A stretch of DNA of 64,000 bases from Pogostemon cablin (lineage: Eukaryota > Streptophyta > Magnoliopsida > Lamiales > Lamiaceae). The stretch is taken from contig CM043013.1 in NCBI GenBank assembly GCA_023678885.1, positions 23,096,791-23,160,790 of the forward strand. The letters are read 5' to 3'. A model generated the notes under the pieces. That model was not told where the DNA came from and did not search any database. It saw nothing but the letters and a program-made list of their open reading frames with translations. Position numbers and translations under genes: made by a program. Positions 11,691-22,450 of the stretch are shown in pieces. The number at the start of each line of letters is the position of its first letter. The stretch's first letter is position 1.

Positions 11691-13099
11691 GGGAGTAAGG
11701 ACAGTCAACATGGCAGCAAATCCGGATAATCTAGCCATCCGAGATGTTTTTAGAAACAATGGGGCTGGAAATATTGGGCTTCTAAGAGCGAGGGAAACTA
11801 ATTCAGCTTTCGATCTTCATCCCGCTCTTATTAGCATGATAGAAAGGAACTCCTTTTCAGGAGGGTCTTTCGAGGATCCGCAGCAGCATCTGAACAAGTT
11901 CTTGGGCTATGCAAGTACTCAAAAAGACGCAGAAGAATATGAAGATGCTAGGAAGATCCTTTTGTTCAAATTCTTGCTTACTGAAAAGGTGAGAGATTGG
12001 TACGACACTATCAATGCAGTTGAGTGCACCACTTGAGAGCAACTGAAGTTAAGGTTCTTGGAGAGGTACATGCCACCTTCAAAGGTGTTTAAGATGAAGC
12101 AAAACATTAACCAATTTGCTATGGGTGGAGGTGAAAAATTTCATGAAGCATGGGATAGATTCAAGGACATGCTTAGGAAGTGTCCTCAACATGGGCTATC
12201 TAAAGCTCAATATATATGTATATTCTACAATGGATTGGACTGTGATTCACGAGTATTATTGGATGCTTCTTCTAATGTAGCATTGCTTACAAAGTCATCC
12301 GTAGAGGCCGAAAATTTGTTTGAAGATATTTCGATGAATTCGAGGGATTGGCCAACTGATAGAGTTAGAGGTACTTATGTCCTTGGTAAGGTAGCTAAGG
12401 TTGAACAAGCAATGGTGAAAACAAGTAGAGAGGATGAGATCATCTCTAGCTTGTCCAATATCAACAAGCTACTTGAATCCCAACAGAAGCAAATCAGCGA
12501 ATTATCTCAGCGCGTACCAATCATGCAGCAGGAGTTAAAGAATGAGGGACCAATCCAAGAGGAGTTGGAAGAGGCACACTATGCCATGGGTCAAAGTATT
12601 CAAGGGATTAGGTATCCAGATCAATGAAACTGGAATTACCAAGGGAACTATCGAGGAAACTTTAATAATCGTGGTCCCCCTGGTGGTTATCAACAGCCTA
12701 GGAGGCCGGAGTTTTCATGGGGCAATCCAAATAATGCGATTCAACCTCCGATGGGTGTTGATCCGGGTGCTAAGGTGGAAGAAGGGAAATCGGGCCTTGA
12801 GGATACTGTGAGCAGGTATATGGCCAAGAATGATGAAAGAGTTAACCACATTGAGGCCAAACTTGAAAAGAAAATCGATGCAAACTATGAGGTTATATCT
12901 AAGCAGGTGAAGGAACTTACGTTACTGATGGGGGAGATGGCAGGAAGTGTTAACAAGCTTACTCAAACTCTTGAGAAGGGAAAGTTCCCATCTCAAAGTA
13001 TTGAGAATCCAAGGTCCTGCAACGCCATCACATTGAGGTCGGGAACGCAGTACGAGGGACCTATGAGGCCAGAATCAAATTTGGACATGTCTAGGGCCC
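11691..13099 (+). pseudogene. gag of element A, main part
   Basis: The gag frame continues after Copia-1 in the same phase as 3222-3406. It shows a typical Gypsy Gag core (NSFSGGSFEDPQQHLNKFL, then KVRDWYDTI, FLERYMPPS and EAWDRFKDMLRKCPQHGL). A glycine/asparagine-rich stretch (NYRGNFNNRGPPGGYQQP) and a coiled segment with MGEMAGSVNKLTQTLEKGK follow. Gag forms the particle that packages element RNA. Two in-frame TGA stops (12034 and 12625) replace codons that are tryptophan in the family pattern, consistent with G-to-A decay. No CCHC zinc knuckle is seen. Confidence 0.85.
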
Positions 13100-13613
13100 G
13101 GTTCGACCATGGTTCGACGAACATTAAAGGTTGAACCATACAGGGGAGGTCGAACCAATGCACTGGACATGATCAGGAGGCATTACAGCATCGGTTCAAC
13201 CAAATTGCAGATGGTTCGACCTGGCATACAGGTCGAACCATGGTTGAACCCAACAACTCGGAGCACTCTATTTTTCCAGAACACCGGTTCGACCAAATCA
13301 ATCTTGGTTCGACCTATTCAACAAGTTGAACCCAGGTCGAACCGCACCACTTGTAGCACTCTATTTTATCGCAGCAACGGTTCGACCACGACGGTCATGG
13401 TTCGACCTATCAAATAGGTCGAACCTTGGTCGAACCGGATGGCGGAAGGAGTACAGTAGGCCGGTTCGACCTAGGTGCCCGTGGTTCGACCTACTCAACA
13501 GGTCTAACCCAGGTCGAACCCCAAATTCAAAAAGAGAGCCGTTGTCCAGAAGCAAGGTTCGACCAATACGTGCCTGGTTCGACCTGTTCTACAGGTCGAA
13601 CCCTGGTCGAACC
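13100..13613 (+). repeat. Coding hairpin array inside gag of element A
   Basis: GGTTCGACC/GGTCGAACC hairpin units occur here within the gag reading frame. Unit starts at 13193, 13286, 13379, 13463 and 13556 are spaced 93, 93, 84 and 93 bp, all multiples of three. In the gag frame they encode repeats of 28-31 residues of the form RFDQ..GSTYSTGRTLVEP plus a variable spacer. Three stops interrupt the frame (13132, 13327, 13354). Two of these are TGA made by a C-to-T change in GGTCGAACC. The frame before and after the array is the same. Confidence 0.85.
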
Positions 13614-14471
13614 CTACCAGAAATTACATGTTGCTACTCCGAACACTCTCGATGATGTTGATGCTACTCCAGCGGTTCGGAATGAGCAAAGTACAAACAT
13701 AATAGCTGAGAAAAAGTGGGAGAGAGCCAAGCGATTGAGAGCCGAAAAAGAGAAAGCGGAGAAGGTTGATTGTGATGAATGGGGGATTCCCAAAATAAAG
13801 ATACCTCCGCCATTTCCTTACAAGCTTGTGAAGAAGGAATTGGAAGAGAAGTTCAAGAAGTTTTCAGAGATAATGAACAAATAAGCTTGAGCATTCCTTT
13901 CTCAGAGGCAATCATGGAGATGTCGTACTATGCCCGATTTCTTAAAGACATATTGTTGAATAAGTGGAGCTTAACCGGAATTGAAACGGTGAATTTATCT
14001 GAGAATTGCAGCTCAATCATCCAAAGGAAGCTGCCGCAAAAGATGAAGGATCCGGGGAGCTTCACTATTCTATGTGAGATCGGAAAGGGGCCGGCACGGC
14101 AAGCTTTGTGCGATCTAGGGGCAAGCATCAATTTGATTCCTTTGTCCATCTTTCAGAGGCTTGGTTTGGGGGAGTTGACCCCTACAACAGTGGTTCTCCA
14201 ATTGGCAGACAGGTCGATGACGTTTCCAAAAGGTATAATTGAAGACGTTCTCGTCAAAGTGGAGAAGCTGGTCTTTCCTGTGGACTTTCTTGTGCTAGAG
14301 ATGGAAGAAGACAAGGATAATATCCCTTTAATCTTGGGGAGACCATTCCTTGCTACTGCTGGAGCTATGATTGATGTTCAGAAAGGAGAGCTTAGATTTC
14401 GAATGGACAAAGAAGAAGTTCTTTTCAACTTGGACAAAGCAATGAAGATGCCCATGGAGTCGCAGTTATAG
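13614..14471 (+). pseudogene. Gag C-terminus and aspartic protease of element A
   Basis: The charged Gag tail (KKWERAKRLRAEKEKAEK, then WGIPKIKIPPPFPY) runs to about 13880, where a frameshift moves the frame by one. The next frame holds the Athila/Tat pattern IPFSEAI.EMSYYARFLKDIL and a retropepsin-like domain: CDLGASINLIPLSIFQRLGL (the active-site DSGA-type motif is DLGA here, as often in this clade), LQLADRSMTFPKG and LILGRPFLATAGAMIDV. It would cleave the polyprotein. The domain itself (14080-14430) is uninterrupted. A stop at 14469 and a second shift follow. Confidence 0.85.
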
Positions 14472-15213
14472 TATTGATGTGGTGGAGGAGATTGTGAAGG
14501 AGGATATGTCTCTGATCCTGTCAAAGGATCCTCTTGAGACATGTTTGATGGAGTCTCTTACTTATCCCACTACGGAGCTTGACGGACTCTCCAACGAGGT
14601 TTGTATTGAATATCTTGAGAACTTACTTGCTTTGTGTGATGCTAGGTATGCATTGGAGAAAGCTAAAGCTGAGGAAGCAAAAGGGTCTAGGAAGTACTTG
14701 TCGTTGGAGAGAGAGAGCCCTCCGATGGAAGTAAAGAAAGGGAAGCTGAAACCATTACCGGAACGCTTGACGTATGCTTATCTTGGTGACAATGAAAGAG
14801 ATCCATCAGGCGATTTGGAATTCAAGAGGAAAATTGATCCGAAGGAGTCTACACGGCCATGGGATGAAGGTAATTCTAATGATCATATTTTTGTGAGCGA
14901 GAAAGGTGTCGCGCTGACTGTAGACAAAGGAAGAGAAGATGATGCCTACTTGAAGCCTCCTAACTTACCACCGGATATCAACAAATTTGAAAGTCCTTAC
15001 TCTTGTTCTTATCCTGACTTTGATCTTGATGGAGATAGGAGTTATTCCAAAATTGAGTGGAAGATTGATAGGAATAAGAAGAGAAAGTTTGAGAAAGGAG
15101 ATTCTACTGATCGTATAGTGCATAAGAATGGTAAGGTGGTAAGTGTGGATGATAAGAGGGGGAGAAAGTATTGGAAGGTGAGGATGCGACATGATCATCC
15201 TCTGATTAAGTAG
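14472..15213 (+). pseudogene. Post-protease segment of element A lacking RT
   Basis: The frame resumes with DPLETCLMESLTYPTTELDG and the conserved linker LKPLPERLTYAYLGDN, which in autonomous Athila/Tat elements leads into reverse transcriptase. Here it runs instead into about 130 residues of charged, low-complexity sequence (RPWDEGNSNDHIFVSEKG, then WKIDRNKKRKFEKGDSTD) and stops at 15213 after HDHPLIK. No RT, RNase H or integrase motif follows. The tail could be a remnant of the integrase end or unrelated sequence, and I cannot identify it. Confidence 0.75.
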
Positions 15214-15704
15214 TCTACAAAGCGGTAATCCATCGTGACTCTCCGATGTTAAACATGAGTGCCTGTTGGGGGCTTTCCCTCCTGTTTTATTGTTTTATTT
15301 CATTCGTATGTGTAAGAAATTTTTATATTTGAAGTGCTTACTTATTGGCAATTACATCTCTTTGCAAACTTAGTTTCAACTATAGTTTCTACTAAGTTTG
15401 GGGGGATGTGATGTACTTACCTCAATAAGCACTGATAGTATAATCTTTTCTTTGTGATGTTTGTTAGGGGAGTTGGTTTTTGCGCCATATTTAAAATTTT
15501 AATCGATTTTGATGTGATGATTTTTTACAACTTGCCTAATGTTTAGTGGGTTTTGTTGTGTTTTCTTTTATGGAGTTACTCATGAATGATATTTTGTGGA
15601 ACAATTTTTGATGAAGTTGTGCTCTAGTTGGTACCTAATGATTCGTATTGAAGTTTGAAGTGTGTAGGGATTAAAGAACACTCAGTTTGGAAGCTTAGAA
15701 GGGT
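15214..15704 (+). other. Region after gag-pro with an internal PPT-like site
   Basis: This stretch is non-coding. AAGTTTGGGGGGA at 15394-15406 is nearly the same as the true polypurine tract at 19746-19758, although no LTR follows. Fragment X/Y has the equivalent at 59134-59149. It may serve as a central plus-strand primer or mark the boundary between gag-pro and the late ORF. Confidence 0.6.
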
Positions 15705-16116
15705 GGTTTGACCAAAGCCAGGGTAGGTTCGACCAGTGCCAGGAGGTCAAACCGAGCAGAGGAAGTCGAACCGACACAGAAAATCATCCAGTGAGGTGGT
15801 TCGACCTGATCATTGTTGGTTCGACCTATCTAACAGGTCGAACCAAGGTCGAACCCAGTGACTTAAAACTTACAGTAGGGTGGTTCGACCTGAGCTGATA
15901 TGGTTCGACCTGTTCAGAAGGTCGAACCTGAGATCGAACCAGTCCGTTCAGAGCACTCTATTTTTCAGGTGATAGGTTCGACCAAAACAAGAGAGGTTCG
16001 ACCTTTTCAGAAGGTTGAACCTAGGTCGAACCAAAAGGTAAGTCTGTCCAGAAGGTAGGTTCGACCTCGTCGCTCGAGGTTCGACCTGTTCCGCAGGTCG
16101 AACCCAAGGTCGAACC
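15705..16116. repeat. Non-coding hairpin array between gag-pro and the late ORF
   Basis: Units of 83-93 bp (starts near 15798, 15882, 15975, 16058) have the plan GGTTCGACC, short gap, GGTTCGACCT-loop-AGGTCGAACC, short gap, GGTCGAACC, spacer. Spacers include CAGAAAATCATCCAGTGAGG, AACTTACAGTAGGGTG and GTCTGTCCAGAAGGTA. A looser pair (GGTTCGATC and CTCGAACC) follows at about 16153-16190. The loops CCTATCTAACAGG and CCTGTTCAGAAGG give clear stems. Confidence 0.9.
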
Positions 16117-16365
16117 CAGTCAGGTACTCGTTTTAAGTTGGTTTTTTAGAAGGGTTCGATCATTCTTTTTGTTCACTAAACCTCGAACCCTCCCCGAACC
16201 TTAACACCCTTGCACAAATTCATCAATTACACTTGATTTTACACCGATTACACAATACTACACTCTTGATTCTTGAATTGGGCGCGGATTTAGGGCAATT
16301 TCGTCGCGAATTAGGGTTCAGTTGTGCGTTTTTTTGTGTTGTGTTCCAATTTTTGATAGTTAACC

Positions 16366-18408
16366 ATGGGCAAGACTAAAAGTACATTTTTTTCAACTCA
16401 ATTACCTTAGGATTGAAGTTTATTGCAAGAAATGTGTTGTGGGTAAATTGATTGATGTTGATTTTGGTTGAAATTCATGGTGATAATGGATATTGTTGAG
16501 TTGATTCATATGAATTCATGTTTATTGGTTTGAGATTGCTTGATTATGGATAGAACTTGAGTTTTATGTGGATTGATTAAGGATATGATGCATCTATATG
16601 AATGAGCATGTTAGTTAGGTTTGAATTGTTGATAATTAGAGTTGTTCATGAAGTTCAATTGTTGAAATTCTTGTTGAATAGCTTGAATTGGTTGATGCAT
16701 GCTTGTTGTTTATGATTTGAAGATTAAAGGTAGTGTGATTGAAGATGTTTTGAGCATGTTAAATAAGCAAGTGGTGTTGAGATTATAGTTGGAGTTGATT
16801 AAGCATGGATGCTTGAAGTCTTGAGTAGAGTATAGGATATGCTAGTCATATACTTGTGTTCTTGTCGTGTTGGTTGTATTGAAGTAGTTGTTTTCAGGAA
16901 AGGGACAAGGATCAAGTAAAGAGAAAGGTAAGGCGGATGAAGCAAGATCAAAGAAGAGGAATGACAGGCCTTCGAATGTGGACACAGTGACCAGGAAGCT
17001 GAGGCTACAAGATCATTTACCCGAGAACTTCAAAATTCAAATGCAAAACTGGGATGAGATTAAAGAAAAGTGGAAAGAAGTCTCGGACAAGATAGCTCGT
17101 ACTCGATACCAAGATGATGAGGCGATGAGGATAATGAGAATCGAGAATAATAATTTCTCGATGTTCGATCAAGTGGGTATCCGGAGGTTTATGGAGTTAA
17201 AGAGGCCGACGTATTTCCATGTTACAGCGGAAGTATTCTGCTCATTCGAGATGGTGAAGGACCCGCTTGGGTACCCGTATCAGTGTACGTTTCAGCTTGG
17301 TGGAGTGAGTAGGAGATGGACGTCTGAGGATTTTAATGAGCTGTTTGAGACGCCTTTGGGGATCTCTCATTTGGAGAATGGTGCGTTCAACACTAATAGG
17401 TTTTGGAGAGAGATTACAGGATAGATTGGAGATTATAAGATTAGGCAGGCTCGTGCTTCCTCAATAAAGAATCTAGTTTTGAGGTACATGGATCGTGTCT
17501 TGAGCAACATGTTGTTCGCCCGCTCAGAGGGGAGTGTTGTGTCTAGAGGAGAGCTTTATGCTTTATGGTGTATGCTAAATGGGGTACAGTTTAATGTTGG
17601 AGCGTATTTCATTGCACAGCTACATCGATTCAGGACCATTGGGTTTCAAAAGGTGAATATTGGAGGGTTACTGACGATCGTGGCTGAGCATTATAATTTG
17701 GATTTCACCGGCATCACACCAGTTAGAGGAGAGCCCGATTTGGCGATGTTTACATGCGTGAAGGGAGGATTTGCCCATTTCAGAAATGGAGATTGGTTCT
17801 TCACGAGGGGACTCAAGCCCTTCGATTTCATGTTTTCCTTCGACGTGAGTAACTTGACAACTATTCGGGTGGCGAGGAACAAGTTGATGGATTCTCTCGG
17901 ACACAATGCCTTATCCATGGCAGCGAGGTCTGGTGGTGATTGGAGGACTGTATCGCAGATGTGTGCGGATGGTAGGATGGTGGAGTTACAGCAGATTGTT
18001 GATCAAGGAGAGTTCCGTCCATCACAGCAGCCCGAAGAAGAGGAGTATTTAGAGGAGGAGCAGCAGGATGAGGAGATGCCGATGCAGCACGACGCACATC
18101 AGCATGAGCTAGCACTGCAGCAGCAGCGGGCTGTCCCGAATGATATACGGGGGCAGCTCAGCCTTATTCATGAGCAGCTGGTCGCGATCGTTGCTAGGTA
18201 GCAGGAGACAAACCGACAGCTCGCACTCGCCAATGCTAACTATGCTACGTTGAATAAGAGGTACACGGCCTTGAATGAGAAAGTTGGTAGGTTGGGTGAT
18301 CGAGTTGATTACTTGGATAGACACATCGGTGATCTGCACCGGATTGTGGAGCGGAGACTTGATGATGAGGATGATGATGATGAGGATGATGATGCTCCGG
18401 AGGAGTAG
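16366..18408 (+). pseudogene. ATHILA-type late ORF with a probable intron
   Basis: ATG at 16366 in a good plant context (AACCATGGGC) opens a 16-base exon. A GT...TTTTCAG intron (16382-16897) then joins it in phase to a long frame ending at 18406-18408, about 509 codons in all. The joined start is short and basic (MGKTKRKGQGSSKEKGK). The core has RFMELKRPTYFHVTAEVFCS and FQLGGVSRRWTSEDFNELF, which resemble the ATHILA ORF family of plant Gypsy elements, whose function is unknown. A glutamine-rich part, a heptad-like segment (LNKRYTALNEKVGRLGDRVD) and an acidic tail (DDEDDDDEDDDAPEE) follow. Two TAG stops (17422, 18199) break it. The intron is inferred. Confidence 0.75.
16382..16897 (+). other. 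Putative intron of the late ORF
   Basis: This is 516 bp of T-rich, stop-filled sequence between AAAA|GTACAT and TTGTTTTCAG|GAAAGG. It separates an ATG-bearing exon from a long frame that has no ATG of its own near its start. Joining at these sites keeps the frame. The base composition differs sharply from the GC-richer flanking coding parts. Confidence 0.6.
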
Positions 18409-19745
18409 TTTTTCAGGTTTTCTTTGGTTTCCTCCGATTCATCTTGATTCCATTATTTTTCTTTTTATCTTTATATGTTGGGTTGTGATTCATGCGTGAG
18501 TGGAATGTATAAGTGTTATCGATTGATAGATACTTGTATGATTGATTGGGTATAAGCTTATTGATTTTGTGCATTCATATGTTTACATGTTTATGTCATT
18601 AAAGAGAGCATGTATAATTTGATAAGTATATTGAATTTTTGTGAAATTGATCTTAATTATGTTCTATGAGGAGTACTTAGGATTCTAATTACCTATGTGA
18701 GGATTTGAGCCTTGATAATCATGCTTGATCATGATTATTTTATTCTTGAGAGGATCATTCATATGAACGTATTCTAGAACTTGGCTTGGAGTCTTGTGTG
18801 AGACTTATGATTGATTAATTGCTAGGACATGATCTTAGGCCATTATTTTGTGCTTAAGTTACTTAGCCAAATTTTATCCTTCCTAATGATTTTATTAACC
18901 TTTGGATGCCTCGTTGAGCCGTTAAAGCTTTTTCTTTGGTAGCCGAAATAAATAACCTTATAAACCTTTACTTGAGTTTTGATTAACCTATTCATTGGTA
19001 GAGAGAGTGGAGGTGAGTAAGTGTTGCAAGAAGAAAAAGGAAGATAGAATATGGTTGGATGAAAAGAATATGGTTAAATCTTATTTAGGGGTAGTGCCTG
19101 AAACTGGTACCCCGATTGTTTTTATACATGGTGTGTGAAGCTTAGCAGCTGACGGCCTATACATGGGAAGAAGGGTAGTGCCTGAAACTGGTACCCAAAT
19201 TGTCTAAAGAGATGATGTTGATGCCATGAAAAGAAGGAAAATTCAGGTATTTTACAAGTTCAAGAGACGACATTGGAGGAGAACTTGCTGTAAGAAGAAG
19301 AAATCGAGAACCTCCAAGGTAACTCTCTACTAGTGTCTTAAGTCACTAAGTCTAAATTTTCCTACCTTTTTCAAAGAGCCAACATTACAACCCGAAAACA
19401 AGTCCTTTGTGATCCTAGTGAAGAGTTGATTATAAGTTGATTTTAGAGGCCTTTGCCAAGCTTATGGTTACGCGTGAATATGGATTAATATGAGTGTTTA
19501 TATTAACCTATATAGTGCCTCACGCACTTGAGTGAAAGAGAATAAATGCTTATCTTGTGAGCGAGATTACTTAGTACTCCGAATGGTATGTGATTGGATT
19601 GGTTTTGCATGAGTGATATATATGAAGCAATTAATACTAGTTTGATTTAATGAAGTTGCATGTGTGATATGTGTTGTACTTGAATCTTGGTAAATTATAC
19701 ACTACTCCTATGGTTTGATTTGGTTGCCTAGGGACGAGCAACTGT
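18409..19745 (+). other. 3' non-coding region of element A
   Basis: There is no coding frame. It holds two copies of GTGCCTGAAACTGGTACC (19094-19111 and 19178-19195, 84 bp apart), a purine-rich stretch around 19010-19080, and the phrase AAAGAGCCAACATTACAACC near 19373. A close match to that phrase occurs in the Gypsy fragment at about 60245. An imperfect stem (GTTGC...GCAAC, 19724-19743) lies just upstream of the polypurine tract. Confidence 0.65.
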
Positions 19746-19758
19746 AAGTTTGGGGGTT
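19746..19758 (+). other. Polypurine tract of element A
   Basis: AAGTTTGGGGGTT abuts the TG start of the 3' LTR. It is the plus-strand primer site typical of Athila/Tat elements. Confidence 0.9.
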
Positions 19759-21422
19759 TGATGAGTGTGTAAATTCACAAGTTTAGCACCATGTTTTGTG
19801 CTAGTTTGGAGAGTTTTGAGGTGGAAATAGGTGAAAAACCTATATATATTGTGAATTAGCATGAATCAGGTGTTAGTGGAGCTATTTAAGTGGTTTTCAT
19901 AGCAAAATCTGAGTGGAAGTGCCAAGAATCGAAGAGAGGAAGTCGAGACTACGCGAACCGCCAAGAAGAGAGGTGGGTTCGACCTGTTGGAGGAGGGTTT
20001 GACCTCTCCTACAGGTCGAACCAGCATTGCAAAGTGTTCAGAATGAAGGTTCAACCACGACTCAAGGGGTTCGACCTGTCTGTCAGGTCGAACCAGTTCG
20101 CGAGAAGATAGGTTCGAGCATGACGTTGGGGTTCGACCTGACGATTGGTCGAACCAGGAGCAAAAATTATCCAGTGTTGGGGTTCGACCAAGACCCGAGG
20201 GGTTCGACCTGTACAAGAGGTCGAACCAAGTGCAGAATACTTCCAGTAGGTGGGTTCGACCTGTGGTTCGACCTGTGGTCAGTGGTTCGACTTGTTTGAC
20301 GAGGTCGAACCGATGTGCGGGAACTTACCTTATCCGGATTTTTGAGGCCAAAACGCGTGGGATCACTTGAAAAGCTCATTCCAATCCCTAGAGACGTGAT
20401 TACAAGTATAAAAGGAGGCTCATGTAGTCAAGGAAGAAGTCACTAAGAGAACGAAAAGAAAGAAGAAAGGGATCATCATCAACAACATATTACAAGAGGA
20501 GAGTAGGAGAGTTGTGACAGAGGTTCAACTGGAGATTCAAGTAAGATTAGTCCAACTAACCATGATTGTTCTTAGATCAATCATGGGCTAGAGCCACTTC
20601 GGTAGTTCTAGGGTTATGAAGGTTTCATGAGTTAATTTGTATTTCATGTGTATACTCCGTACAACACTACCTGTGGTTTATTTTATATAAGATTGCACAT
20701 TTTTTAATCCATACTCATAATTGTTTTGTGCATCAATAATCGTTGTGTAGAGTCTGAATGCATAACATGGTTATTGGTTGAGTGCGTTCACTAATGAGCA
20801 GGGTTTATAGTTATAATTCTAAGTGAAGGGATTCCGAGGTTTTATTAGAACCGTCTTATATGAATGTTTATTAATTGAATTGAATTCGGGTTAACAAGTA
20901 GGATTAAGAGTATAACTTTATAGTACCTAAAAAGGGAGATCAAATCAGGTTAGAGTACTAAGTGCACGGGAAATAATTGATTAAGATAGTACCTAGAAAG
21001 GGAGGTAAAGTATATGTCTTGCTCTGAGGATACTCACACTTGTCAAAAGCTTATCTATTTGTGTCTATAGAATAGATTTGTATGGTCTAGCGATGCGTCC
21101 ATAAATCACAAGGCAGAGTCGGACATCGACACACGAAAGTATGAATTAACGAATGAAACTGGATGGCTTGACGAACTACCTATCATCTTATTTGATCACA
21201 ACTACTATTTTCTTGTTTTTGTTAATTACTTGCTATTTTAATTATTACTTAGTTTACAAACCTACAAATATAATTCTCAACATAGTCATAATTGCTAGAA
21301 AATAACAGAAGTAATATTTATCCGTCCCGTGGATTCGATATTTAACTTGGTCACCTTCGAAACTACAATTGATATCCTTCATACTTGGGGATTAAAGTTG
21401 TGTGTTGAGAAAATGCCCATCA
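19759..21422 (+). repeat. 3' LTR of element A
   Basis: This 1664-bp LTR starts TGATGAGTGTG and ends GCCCATCA, followed by the target duplication GGTCT (21423-21427). It has a TATAAAA box at 20407-20413. Confidence 0.95.
19976..20311. repeat. Hairpin array in the 3' LTR
   Basis: This array has the same position and plan as 1643-2001. It lacks a few motif copies present in the 5' LTR, such as an extra GGTCGAACC near 1762 and an extra GGTTCGACC near 1870. The array therefore gains or loses motif-sized pieces between LTRs of a single insertion. Confidence 0.9.
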
Positions 21423-21427
21423 GGTCT

Positions 21428-22378
21428 ATATACAATATTGGTAGAATTATGTATTGTATATTAAAATATTATATTTTTACCAACTCACTACAGATTAAAA
21501 TATTATATTCTTTAATCTTCAAATGATATAGTTATTAAATGTAACGATGGAGTATATTTTAATTAACAAATTATATTATACTACATCACATGTCTAACCA
21601 ACATATAAGAGCAATTCCAATTTGATATAACTTTTAGAATACGAATTTTTCCGTTTATCCTCAAACAATTCTTTATTTTTACTTCAAAATTTACATAGTG
21701 ATAAATATTTATAGTGACTTCACATCCATGTGTATGTTTTTTGAAAAAGGTTGCATCATTTTTCTACAAATTTAAATTCTTAAATTTTAATGTTAAAGTA
21801 TTTAAAAGTTCAGAGTTTAGCCAAACACTTGTGTGCTACTGTTTCACTAAATGATTTTTATGAAATAGATAAAAAGTTATAACATTTTAATGCAAATGTA
21901 ATACTTAATTGGTGAAGTATGATAATAGTTAGTGAACTGTTTCATGAATAATTTATAGTATAAATAAAAAGTGATAATATTAAAAAAAGAAGTAATTAAA
22001 TTTTTAATAAAAAGTAATAACTAATTACGAAAAAATGGTCTTACCATGAGATAGTCTCACACATGACTGCACAAAAATTTTTAATATTAAATATTTAACT
22101 ATGTAAATTAATAAATAAAAAAATATATATATTAATAAATTAAATATCAAATTTTAATAAATTACTATATACTTTAACTATCTTAGAATAATTTTTTAAT
22201 CTAAAAATCATACTTAAATAGTGAATAAAATAATAAATTTGGATTGTGCATCTTACAATCCATCTCACTTGCACAACATCTCATGATTATATATATTTAG
22301 GGGGTAATTTTAACAATAATAAAATAAAAATAATAATAATAATGTTTTTATTATATATTTAATATATATAGTATATGT

Positions 22379-22380
<2 letters not shown>
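21428..22380. other. AT-rich intergenic DNA
   Basis: I see no gene or element terminus. The stretch is very AT-rich with poly-A/T runs and short AAT repeats near 22320-22343. It is the right flank of element A and leads into the (AT)n tract. Confidence 0.6.

Positions 22381-22383
<3 letters not shown>

Positions 22384-22445
<62 letters not shown>
22384..22445. repeat. (AT)n microsatellite
   Basis: This is an uninterrupted AT dinucleotide run of about 60 bp. It sits at the expected 5' end of the Helitron and hides the exact terminus. Confidence 0.95.

Positions 22446-22450
<5 letters not shown>

Larger units (their letters stand above)
1425..21422 (+). mobile_element. Athila-like Gypsy LTR retrotransposon (element A), non-autonomous
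   Basis: The ends are TGATG and CATCA, and the 5-bp target duplication GGTCT lies at 1420-1424 and 21423-21427. LTRs of 1688 and 1664 bp flank a tRNA-Asp-type primer-binding site, gag, an aspartic protease, a late ATHILA-type ORF and a polypurine tract. No reverse transcriptase, RNase H or integrase motif is visible between the protease and the late ORF, so the element looks non-autonomous. Copia-1 is nested in gag. Without it the element is about 11.7 kb. About 10 differences over roughly 330 aligned LTR bases (counted by eye) suggest a moderately young insertion. Confidence 0.95.

Noticed and set aside
13361..13555. Minus-strand frame in the coding hairpin array
   Set aside because: Shadow of the inverted repeats opposite the gag frame.
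3222..15213. Single intact gag-pol gene in element A
   Set aside because: It is split by Copia-1, has five in-frame stops and at least two frameshifts, and RT through integrase are missing.
19866..20379. Open frames in the 3' LTR hairpin array
   Set aside because: Same reason as for the 5' LTR.
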